NCBI GenBank assembly: GCA_013151115.1 | Contig: JAADIW010000118.1 | Coordinates: forward strand, 1-9,246 | Origin: Caldisericota bacterium | GTDB lineage: Bacteria; Bipolaricaulota; Bipolaricaulia; Bipolaricaulales; Bipolaricaulaceae | DNA length: 9,246 nt | Direction of reading: 5' to 3' | Part shown: positions 1 to 6,393 of the stretch, in pieces | Layout: every line of letters starts with the position of its first letter | How positions within the stretch are numbered: position 1 is the first letter of the stretch | Made by a program: the position numbers and the translations under genes | The notes under the pieces: generated by a model | Seen by the model: the letters and a program-made list of their open reading frames with translations, nothing else | The model's database searches: none | What the model was told of the DNA's origin: nothing

Positions 1-152
1 CGGAGCCGTTGGGGGAGGTGCCGGGTCTGTTCCTGGTGCGCATCGGGACCGAAGGAGTGCCCCCGGGGACCTACCGGATCGCGCTCACCGCCTCCGGCGG
101 AGGAGAGAGCGTCGACCGCGAGCTCACCCTGGTGGTGGAGGGCACCCCCTAG
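1..152 (+). CDS. C-terminal end of an unidentified protein with a beta-sandwich-like tail (partial)
   Basis: An open frame enters from the left edge (first full codon at 3) and stops at TAG 150-152, giving 49 residues. The readable tail contains the stretch PPGTYRIALTASGGGES, followed by a strand ending in LTLVVEG. The pattern P-x-G-T-Y-x-I-x-L-x-A, then a polar turn, then alternating hydrophobics, is typical of the last two strands of Ig-like or bacterial surface beta-sandwich domains found at the C-terminus of secreted proteins. That is an inference from pattern only; the fold and the function of the whole protein cannot be told from this fragment. The gene is followed by a 192-nt gap before ndk, so it probably belongs to a separate upstream unit. 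Confidence 0.75.
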   Translation, partial: EPLGEVPGLFLVRIGTEGVPPGTYRIALTASGGGESVDRELTLVVEGTP

Positions 153-283
153 GGCCCGGCTCGGCGTGGCCGCCCGACCCTGAGGGACGGGGGTGGGATC
201 CCCCTGCCAAGGGGCGGGTCATACGGTGTGCCAAAGCCCCCGATCGCGGAGTCGCCGCGGTTCCCGGAAGGATAACGGGGTTT

Positions 284-339
284 CGGTTAAACTAACCCGG
301 CCTTTCGGTCCCGAACTACGCCCCGGGTAGATAGGAGGG
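284..339 (+). promoter_or_regulatory. Structured leader and Shine-Dalgarno box in front of ndk
   Basis: A strong ribosome-binding site, AGGAGGG (333-339), sits 5 nt before the ndk ATG and fixes that start. Just upstream are two inverted repeats. GGTTA (285-289) pairs with TAACC (293-297) across a 3-nt loop. ACCCGG (295-300) pairs with CCGGGT (323-328), enclosing a smaller TTCG/CGAA stem (304-307 with 312-315). The two share 295-297, so the hairpins are mutually exclusive. The second ends 4 nt before the Shine-Dalgarno box. This could be a regulatory 5' leader of the operon or simply the consequence of GC-rich sequence. No convincing -35/-10 pair was found in the 153-344 gap. Confidence 0.4.
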
Positions 340-344
340 AATAC

Positions 345-794
345 ATGGAGAGGACATTGGTGCTCCTTAAGCCCGACGCCGTGCAGCGGCGCCTCGTGGG
401 AAGGATCATCTCGCGGTTCGAGGAAAAGGGCCTCAAGATCGTGGCCCTGAAGATGATGCGGGTCCCCCGGGAACTCGCCGAGCGCCACTACGCCGAGCAT
501 CGGGAGAAGCCGTTCTTCGGGGAGCTCGTGTCCTTCATCACCTCCGCCCCCATCGTCGCCATGGTGGTGGAGGGCCCCAAGGCCATAGAGACGGTGCGGA
601 GGATGATGGGGAAGACCAACCCCATGGAGGCGGATCCGGGCACGATCCGCGGGGACTACGGTCTTTCCATCACCATGAACCTGGTCCACGGCTCCGACTC
701 GCCCCAGACCGCGGCCCGGGAGATCCCTATCTTCTTCGCCCCCGAGGAGATCTTGGACTACGATATCGCGGACCGCGAGTGGCTCGGAGGGTGA
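345..794 (+). CDS. ndk: Nucleoside diphosphate kinase
   Basis: Transfers the terminal phosphate of ATP to nucleoside diphosphates through a phosphohistidine intermediate, balancing cytoplasmic NTP and dNTP pools. The 149-residue product has the usual family length. Visible hallmarks are the N-terminal TLVLLKPDAV strand, the KPFF segment (55-58), the nucleotide-binding stretch from about residue 88 (MGKTNP), GTIRGDYGL (99-107) and the active-site motif NLVHGSDS with catalytic His115. The start at ATG 345 is supported by an AGGAGGG box 5 nt upstream and by the N-terminus aligning with the family without extension. The stop (792-794) lies 2 nt before the valS ATG, so ndk is apparently the first gene of the ndk-valS-folC-uppS-cdsA cluster. 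Identification is firm. Confidence 0.97.
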   Translation: MERTLVLLKPDAVQRRLVGRIISRFEEKGLKIVALKMMRVPRELAERHYAEHREKPFFGELVSFITSAPIVAMVVEGPKAIETVRRMMGKTNPMEADPGTIRGDYGLSITMNLVHGSDSPQTAAREIPIFFAPEEILDYDIADREWLGG

Positions 795-796
795 GG

Positions 797-3424
797 ATGG
801 AACTCCCGGCGCGTTACGATCCCCGGCAGGTGGAGGACAGGATCCTCCGCTTCTGGCTCGATTCCCGTTTCTGGGTGGCGAACCCGAGGAGCGGCAAGCC
901 TCCCTTCTCCATCGTCATCCCCCCGCCCAACGTCACCGGGCGGCTCCACATGGGCCACGCCCTCAACAACACCCTTCAGGACATCGTCACCCGCTACAAG
1001 CGCATGGACGGGTACGAGGTTTGTTGGTTCCCCGGGGTGGACCACGCCGGGATCGCCACTCAGAACGTGGTGGAGCAGGAACTCGCCAAGGAGGGGCTAA
1101 CCCGCCACGACCTCGGCCGGGAGAAGTTCCTGGAGCGGGTGTGGGCGTGGAAGGAGAAGTACGGTAACGAGATCGTGGAACAGCTGAAGGCCCTGGGGGC
1201 CTCGTGTGATTGGTCTCGGCTCCGATTCACCCTCGATCCCGGCTTCTCCCGGGCGGTGCGGGAGGCGTTCGTCCGGTTCTACGACGAGGGCCTCATCTAC
1301 CGCGGTGACTACATGATCAACTGGTGCCCCCGGTGCGGCACCACCCTCTCGGATATCGAAGTCGAGCACAAGGAGGTCCAGGGACACCTCTACTACATCC
1401 GCTACCCGCTCGAGGAGGGGGGCCACGTGGTCATCGCCACAACCCGTCCGGAGACGATGCTCGGGGATACCGGGGTGGCGGTGAACCCCGACGACCCCCG
1501 TTATAAGCACCTGATCGGGAAGACCGCGGTTCTCCCTATCATTGGGAGAAAGCTCCCCATCGTTGCGGCCCCGGAGGTGGACCCCGAGTTCGGGACCGGG
1601 GTCCTCAAGGTGACGCCCGGTCACGACCCCGTGGACTTCGAGATCGGGAAGCGCGAGGGGCTCCCGGCGGTGAACATCTTGAACCCCGACGGCACCATCA
1701 ACGACAACGGCGGCCCCTTCGCCGGCATGGACCGCTACGCCGCACGGGAGGCCGTTGTGCGGCTTCAGGAGGAGGGCCTCCTGGAGAAGGTCGAGCCCTA
1801 TCGGCACTCGGTGGGCCATTGCTACCGATGCGGCACCGCGGTGGAGCCGCTGATCTCGACGCAATGGTTCGTGAGGATGAAGCCCCTGGCCGAACCCGCC
1901 ATCGAAGCGGTGAGGTCGGGGAGGATCAGGTTCGTCCCCGAACGCTGGACCAAGGTCTACTTCGAGTGGCTGGAGAACATCCGCGATTGGTGCATCTCGC
2001 GCCAGCTGTGGTGGGGACACCGGATCCCCGCCTGGAACGGGCCCGATGGGGAGGTCTTCGTGGGCCGGAACGAGGAGGAGGCGAAGGCCAGGGCCAGGGA
2101 GCGCTACGGCGAGGACGTCCCCCTCCGACAGGAGGAAGACGTGCTAGACACCTGGTTCTCCTCCGCCCTGTGGCCGTTCGGGGTGATGGGCTGGCCCGAG
2201 GAGACCGAGGACCTCAAGACCTTCTACCCCACCTCCCTCCTCATCACCGGGTTCGACATCCTCTTCTTCTGGGTGGCCCGGATGATCATGACCGGCCTCC
2301 ACTTCATGGGGGAGATCCCCTTCCGGGAGGTCTACATCACCCCCCTCATCGTGGACGAGAAGGGACAGAAGATGAGCAAGTCCCGGGGGAACATCATCGA
2401 CCCCATGGAGGTGAAGGAGTCCCACGGGATGGACGCGCTGCGCTTCACCCTCTCCCAGGCCTCCTCCAAGGGACGGAGTTGGCGCCTCTCGTGGAAGGCC
2501 CTGGACGATAGCCGAAACTTCCTCAACAAGATCTGGAACATGGCGCGGTTCATCGTCGCCAACACCCGGGATCTCCCCGCCGACGCTTCCCCTTCGGGGC
2601 GGGATCTCCTCCCCGAGGACCGCTGGATCCTCTCCCGGATCTCGTGGCTCGCGGGGAAGGTCCGCGCGGAGCTCGACAAGTACAACTTCCACCTCGCCGC
2701 CGAGGCCCTGTACGACTTCACCTGGCACGATTTCTGTGACTGGTACCTGGAGCTATCGAAGATCCGCCTCTACGGGGACGATCCCGAGGCCCGGCACACG
2801 GCCCAGGCCGTGCTCGTGGAGGTCCTGGACAGGCTCCTGCGGCTCCTCCATCCCTTCATGCCGTTTATCACCGAGGAGATCTGGCGCATCCTGGGGCGGG
2901 GGGACACCATCGCTACCGCCCCCTTCCCCCGGGAGGAACCCTCCTGGCGTGATCCCGCAGCGGAAGAGGCGTTCGAGCGGTTCCGGTCGCTGGCCGTCGA
3001 GATCAGAGCGGTGCGGGCGGAGCTCGGGGTCCCCGCGTCGGCGGAGGTGGAGGTGATCCTCACGGGGGAGCCGACGGAGGTGGAGCGCCTCCTCGCGTTC
3101 GCCCCGGCCATCCGGCGCCTGTGCCGGGCCGCCGAGGTCCGCCACGACCCGGGCTACGTCCCGGGCCCGGGGACGGCCAAAGTGGTCCTGGGAGCTGTGG
3201 AGGCGTTCATCCCCCTGGCCGGGACGGTGGACCTCTCGCGCGAAAAGGGGAGGATCAGGAAGGACCTCGCCAAGGTCGAGCGCAAGCTCTCGGCCCTCGA
3301 GGCACGGCTCGCGAACGAGGAGTTCCGCCGTAAGGCCCCCGAGGAGGTGGTGCGGCGCGCCGAGGAGGAGGCCGAGGAGTTGCGGGCCCAGCGGGAGCGG
3401 TTAAAACGATATCTGGAGATATGA
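797..3424 (+). CDS. valS: Valyl-tRNA synthetase
   Basis: Class I aminoacyl-tRNA synthetase that charges tRNA-Val and edits misactivated threonine. The product is 875 residues, normal for bacterial ValRS. The HIGH signature reads HMGH (residues 51-54, after PPPNVTGRL), and KMSKS is intact at 525-529. The CP1 editing domain begins around TTRPETMLGDTG (from 215). Two CxxC pairs, Cys177/Cys180 (NWCPRC) and Cys342/Cys345 (HCYRC), are probably zinc ligands, as in zinc-containing ValRS enzymes. The C-terminal 65 residues (811-875) form the charged coiled-coil arm expected for ValRS. ATG 797 is preferred because GGAGG (786-790) lies 6 nt upstream; in-frame GTGs at 779 and 791 lie inside the ndk end. 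The stop overlaps the next start in ATGA (3421-3424), suggesting translational coupling. Confidence 0.97.
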   Translation: MELPARYDPRQVEDRILRFWLDSRFWVANPRSGKPPFSIVIPPPNVTGRLHMGHALNNTLQDIVTRYKRMDGYEVCWFPGVDHAGIATQNVVEQELAKEGLTRHDLGREKFLERVWAWKEKYGNEIVEQLKALGASCDWSRLRFTLDPGFSRAVREAFVRFYDEGLIYRGDYMINWCPRCGTTLSDIEVEHKEVQGHLYYIRYPLEEGGHVVIATTRPETMLGDTGVAVNPDDPRYKHLIGKTAVLPIIGRKLPIVAAPEVDPEFGTGVLKVTPGHDPVDFEIGKREGLPAVNILNPDGTINDNGGPFAGMDRYAAREAVVRLQEEGLLEKVEPYRHSVGHCYRCGTAVEPLISTQWFVRMKPLAEPAIEAVRSGRIRFVPERWTKVYFEWLENIRDWCISRQLWWGHRIPAWNGPDGEVFVGRNEEEAKARARERYGEDVPLRQEEDVLDTWFSSALWPFGVMGWPEETEDLKTFYPTSLLITGFDILFFWVARMIMTGLHFMGEIPFREVYITPLIVDEKGQKMSKSRGNIIDPMEVKESHGMDALRFTLSQASSKGRSWRLSWKALDDSRNFLNKIWNMARFIVANTRDLPADASPSGRDLLPEDRWILSRISWLAGKVRAELDKYNFHLAAEALYDFTWHDFCDWYLELSKIRLYGDDPEARHTAQAVLVEVLDRLLRLLHPFMPFITEEIWRILGRGDTIATAPFPREEPSWRDPAAEEAFERFRSLAVEIRAVRAELGVPASAEVEVILTGEPTEVERLLAFAPAIRRLCRAAEVRHDPGYVPGPGTAKVVLGAVEAFIPLAGTVDLSREKGRIRKDLAKVERKLSALEARLANEEFRRKAPEEVVRRAEEEAEELRAQRERLKRYLEI

Positions 3425-4677
3425 AGGCGGATGCGCTGTCCCGAGGTCACGCGCCGGCGGGGGCCCTTCCCCGCATGCGGGCGCTGCTCCGACGTCTGGG
3501 CCACCCCGAGGAGGCCTTCCCCGCCGTCCACGTCACCGGCTCCCACGGGAAGAGCTCGGTGGTGGGTTTTTTGGAGGGGATCTTCGTCGCCGCGGGCTAC
3601 CGGGTGGGGACTTTCGTCCCCAGCTTCCCCACATCGCCGGTGAGGATCGGGGGCGAACCGGTCCCCGTCCCGGCCCTCGAGCGGGTCCTCTCCCGCGTGG
3701 AGGGGGCGGCCACGGACGGGACGAGCCCGGCCGAACGGTTGGCCGCCGCGGCCTTCTCCCTGTTCGCCGATGTGGGGGTCGAGATCGCGTTCGTGGGCGC
3801 CGGGATCGGGGGGAGACACGACCCCGCGAACTGCCTCCCTCGGCGGCTCCTCACCGCGGTGACGGCGGTGGAGGAGGACCGGGTCGACCTCTTCGGCCCC
3901 GGTTGCGCGCGGCCCTCGTGGGAGGAGGCCCGGACCGCCTCATCCGGGATCCCCTTTCTCACCGTGGAGCGCCGGATGGAGACCCTGGCCGCGTTCGCCG
4001 AGACGACGAAGGAGGTCGGGGCAGCGCTGGTGCTTCTGGACCCGGAAGATCTGAGTCCGGTGGGATTCTCCTGGGAGCGGGCGGTGTGGCGATCGCGGGA
4101 GGATCCGCTGGGCCTGGGGGAGTTCGAGACAGGGCCCATGGGGCTCTATCAGCGGGGAAACCTCGCCCTCGCGCTGGGGGCGGTGTGCGAACTCCTCGGG
4201 GGATGGGACCTGCCCCCGGGCGCGATCCGGCACGGGCTCGCCCGGGTGGAGCTCCCCGTCCGGTTCGAGGTGGTCTCCCGTCGGCCCTACGTGGTGCTGG
4301 ACGCCGCCCGGAACCCGGCGGCGGCCCGATCCCTCATCGGGACGCTCGAGGCCCTGCCCGGGACCGGGGGGCGCAGGATCCTCCTGTTCGGGATAACCCG
4401 TGGGCAGCCGGTGCGGGCCACGGTCGAGGTCCTGTTCCCGTGGTTCGATCACGTCGTCCTGCTCTCGATCGGGGGCCAGGATGCCCTTCCCCCGCAAGCG
4501 CTCCTCCCCCAGGCGCGGAGGCTGGGGGTCAGGGCGGAGATAGGGGGCCCCCTACCCGAGGCCCTCGGGGATTGGCTGGGCTCGGCCGACGAGGGGGATC
4601 TCATCGTCGCCGTGGGGCCCAAGGGAGCGCTCTTGGAGGCACGGGGTGAGCTGGGAAGCGTTGTTGGAAGAGGTTAA
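3421..4677 (+). CDS. folC: Divergent FolC-like Mur-ligase-family protein (folylpolyglutamate/dihydrofolate synthase homologue)
   Basis: The 418-residue product resembles FolC, which adds glutamate to folates (and in bifunctional forms joins dihydropteroate to glutamate) using ATP. The FolC-like path is clear: PRMRALLRRLG then HVTGSHGKSS (P-loop, Gly40-Ser46), the GIGGRHD turn (128-134), GLYQRGN (Asn247), LPVRFEVV (278-285) and DAARNP (294-299). The valS-folC gene order is also common in bacteria. However, several catalytic positions differ from the usual motifs: EVGLGGR has become GAGIGGR (Glu to Gly126), the GLDH histidine is Arg154, the AGIxKP lysine is missing in SSGIPFL (174-180), and DGAHN has become DAARN. 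The N-terminus is also shorter than in typical FolC. It may be a true but very divergent FolC, or a paralogue with another role. ATG 3421 overlaps the valS stop, with GGAG at 3415-3418. The 3' end overlaps uppS by 32 nt. Confidence 0.8.
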   Translation: MKADALSRGHAPAGALPRMRALLRRLGHPEEAFPAVHVTGSHGKSSVVGFLEGIFVAAGYRVGTFVPSFPTSPVRIGGEPVPVPALERVLSRVEGAATDGTSPAERLAAAAFSLFADVGVEIAFVGAGIGGRHDPANCLPRRLLTAVTAVEEDRVDLFGPGCARPSWEEARTASSGIPFLTVERRMETLAAFAETTKEVGAALVLLDPEDLSPVGFSWERAVWRSREDPLGLGEFETGPMGLYQRGNLALALGAVCELLGGWDLPPGAIRHGLARVELPVRFEVVSRRPYVVLDAARNPAAARSLIGTLEALPGTGGRRILLFGITRGQPVRATVEVLFPWFDHVVLLSIGGQDALPPQALLPQARRLGVRAEIGGPLPEALGDWLGSADEGDLIVAVGPKGALLEARGELGSVVGRG

Positions 4678-5389
4678 AGACCGTCCCCTCCCGCGACACG
4701 TGGGGATCATCATGGACGGCAACGGCCGCTGGGCCAGGGCCCGGGGGCTGCCGCGCCTCGAGGGACATCGCCATGGCGCCCTCACCGCCGAGAAGATCGT
4801 CCGCTTCATCGTGAAGGAGGGCCTCTTCCCTTACCTCACCTTGTTCGCCTTCTCCACCGAGAACTGGGCCCGTCCCAGACGGGAGGTCGACGGCCTCTTC
4901 GCGCTGCTCGAATCCTTTCTGCGTGAGAAAGCCGAGGAATTCATAGATTCAGGGATAAGGCTCCTCGTAGTGGGCGACCATCGACCCCTGCCGGATAGGC
5001 TGCGTGGGACGATCGAGGAAGTGGAACGGAGGACCCAGGGGAACGACAGGTTGACCCTGGCCATCGCCCTCAACTTCGGGGGCCGGTGGGCGATCCTGCG
5101 GGCGGTGCGGGATCTCCTCCGGGCCGCCCGGTCCATCGCCCTGGGGCCCGAGGAGGTGGGGGAGGAGCTCTTCCGGGCGTACCTTCCCACCGGGGAGCTC
5201 CCCGATATCGACCTCCTCATCCGCACCGGGGGGAGGTTGCGCCTCTCCAACTTCCTCCTATGGGAGCTCGCCTACACCGAGCTCTATTTCACCGACGTCC
5301 TGTGGCCGGATTTCGATGAGGAGGCCCTGCTCCTCGCCCTCAAGGACTTCCAGGGGAGGGAGCGGAGCTTCGGGAAGGTCGCGGCATGA
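4646..5389 (+). CDS. uppS: Isoprenyl (undecaprenyl) diphosphate synthase, cis-prenyltransferase
   Basis: Condenses isopentenyl-PP units onto farnesyl-PP in cis to build the lipid carrier for peptidoglycan and other wall polymers. The product is 247 residues, the normal length. Motifs in order are HVGIIMDGNGRWA (Asp24 is the conserved Mg-binding aspartate), FAFSTENWARP (68-77), LNFGGRW (142-148), DLLIRTGG (189-196) and LSNFLLWELAYTELYFTDVLWPDF (Arg199, Ser201 and Glu212 retained). Two usually acidic positions are changed: the residue after GGRW is Ala149, and the TGGE glutamate is Arg197. The GTG start at 4646 is favoured by GGAGG (4635-4639) 6 nt upstream and by the short family-like N-terminus. 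The start lies inside folC (32-nt overlap). The stop overlaps cdsA as ATGA. The identity of the family is firm; the exact chain length made is not visible. Confidence 0.94.
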   Translation: MSWEALLEEVKDRPLPRHVGIIMDGNGRWARARGLPRLEGHRHGALTAEKIVRFIVKEGLFPYLTLFAFSTENWARPRREVDGLFALLESFLREKAEEFIDSGIRLLVVGDHRPLPDRLRGTIEEVERRTQGNDRLTLAIALNFGGRWAILRAVRDLLRAARSIALGPEEVGEELFRAYLPTGELPDIDLLIRTGGRLRLSNFLLWELAYTELYFTDVLWPDFDEEALLLALKDFQGRERSFGKVAA

Positions 5390-6210
5390 GCGCCCCCGTA
5401 TCGAAACGGCTCCTCACCGCGGCGATCTCGATCCCGCTGGTCCTCGTCCTCCTCTTCGTCGCCCACAGATACGGGCTCGTCTGGCTCGTGGGGATCATCC
5501 TTTCCACGGTGGGCCTGATCGCGGGCTGGGAGTACCTGAACCTCGTGGAGCGCCTGGGGGTGCACCCGCCGCGCGAGCTCCTCCTGGCCGCCATCCCCCT
5601 CTACCTCTTCCTCGCGGGGATGTGGGAGGGCAATTACGCCCTGGTTCTGGGATGGGCGGTGGCCTACTTGACCGTGATCTACTCTTTCTTCCGCCGCGGC
5701 CACCGCGAGGGCTTCCTCACATCCCTGGTGAGCATCTTCGGTTTCATCTATATCCCCGGCCTCCTGAGCTTCATCTACCTCCTCTTCCGGGCGGATCTTT
5801 TCCTCGTCTATCAGTTCCTCCTCATGGTCTGGGCGTACGACTCGGGGGCGTTCTTCGTGGGGAGTCTCCTCGGGAAACACCAGCTCCTGCCCCGCATTTC
5901 CCTGGCGAAGACGTGGGAGGGCGTGGCGGGGGGGCTCGCCCTCGCGGTCGTGGCGGCTGCCATCTACCCCCGGTTCTGGGGGGACTTCTGGAGGTGGCTG
6001 CCGCACGTGGTTGCCCTCGGGATCATCACCGGGGCGTTCGTCCAGCTGGGCGACCTGTTCGAATCGTTGCTCAAGCGGGCCGCCGGCGTGAAGGATTCGG
6101 GCAACATCTTCCCCGGGCACGGGGGGATGTTGGATCGGATCGACGGGCTGCTCGCGGCGTTGCCCGTGTATTACTTCTACGTCCGTTTCGTCCTCGGCCT
6201 GCTGAAGTGA
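5386..6210 (+). CDS. cdsA: Phosphatidate cytidylyltransferase (CDP-diacylglycerol synthase)
   Basis: Integral membrane enzyme that makes CDP-diacylglycerol from phosphatidate and CTP, the branch point for phosphatidylglycerol and phosphatidylethanolamine synthesis. The 274-residue product is strongly hydrophobic with about seven or eight probable membrane segments, starting at roughly residues 9-26 and 31-48. The CdsA signature is complete near the C-terminus: KRAAGVKDSGN (230-240) then FPGHGGMLDRID (242-253). The upstream SLAKTWEG stretch (172-179) and Asp152 are also family-like. ATG 5386 overlaps the uppS TGA by 4 nt; GGGAAGG at 5372-5378 can serve as the ribosome-binding site. The uppS-cdsA pair is widely conserved, often followed by dxr and rseP. 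Here it is instead followed by a convergent gene, and cdsA is the last plus-strand gene of the cluster. Confidence 0.96.
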   Translation: MSAPVSKRLLTAAISIPLVLVLLFVAHRYGLVWLVGIILSTVGLIAGWEYLNLVERLGVHPPRELLLAAIPLYLFLAGMWEGNYALVLGWAVAYLTVIYSFFRRGHREGFLTSLVSIFGFIYIPGLLSFIYLLFRADLFLVYQFLLMVWAYDSGAFFVGSLLGKHQLLPRISLAKTWEGVAGGLALAVVAAAIYPRFWGDFWRWLPHVVALGIITGAFVQLGDLFESLLKRAAGVKDSGNIFPGHGGMLDRIDGLLAALPVYYFYVRFVLGLLK

Positions 6211-6247
6211 GCCCGGGGAAGCGGGGGGACGCGGGAGAGATGCCCAC

Positions 6248-6282
6248 AAAAAAGTGGGCGGCCGTGGGGGCAGCGGCCGCCC
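6248..6282 (-). terminator. Intrinsic (rho-independent) terminator of the minus-strand genes
   Basis: Read on the minus strand, GGGCGGCCG (6282-6274) and CGGCCGCCC (6264-6256) form a perfect 9-bp GC stem around a 9-nt loop. After two bases (AC) comes a run of six T (6253-6248). This is a textbook terminator placed 112 nt beyond the stop of the beta-barrel gene. The plus strand has no T run after the same stem, so it should work mainly in the minus direction. The T run also lies in the loop of a second perfect repeat, GCCCAC (6242-6247) with GTGGGC (6254-6259), which overlaps the terminator stem by 4 nt. Confidence 0.85.
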
Positions 6283-6393
6283 GAAGCCGGTGGCTCCGGA
6301 TGAGGGGGGTACCACCAAGGGGGAGTATACGCCCGTCCTCGCCCCTTGAACAGTTATAGGTATCACATAACGCCCATCGTCCCCTTCCCTATT

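Noticed and set aside
189..204. GGGGG-TGGGAT-CCCCC hairpin as a terminator of the first gene
   Set aside because: The stem is only 5 bp and no T run follows; it may contribute to structure but does not qualify as an intrinsic terminator.
288..293. TAAACT as a -10 box for the ndk operon
   Set aside because: No acceptable -35 hexamer is found at 16-18 nt spacing, and the bases are part of an inverted repeat, so it is not called as a promoter.
779..796. Earlier in-frame GTG starts for valS (779 and 791)
   Set aside because: They lie within the ndk end. The GGAGG box is at the right distance from ATG 797, and that start gives the family-like N-terminus.
1097..2020. 307-codon minus-strand open frame inside valS
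   Set aside because: It mirrors valS coding sequence, is biased in composition and has no recognisable motif; it is explained by high GC.
3903..4649. 248-codon plus-strand open frame overlapping the folC-like gene in another frame
   Set aside because: The translation is Gly/Arg/Pro/Ala-rich low complexity. The folC frame has clear family motifs along its whole length, so there is no sign of a frameshift.
5284..6366. 360-codon open frame on the minus strand opposite cdsA
   Set aside because: It is antisense to a gene with a complete CdsA signature. The translation is low-complexity Glu/Arg/Pro/His-rich, typical of the reverse of hydrophobic GC-rich genes, and there is no ribosome-binding site.
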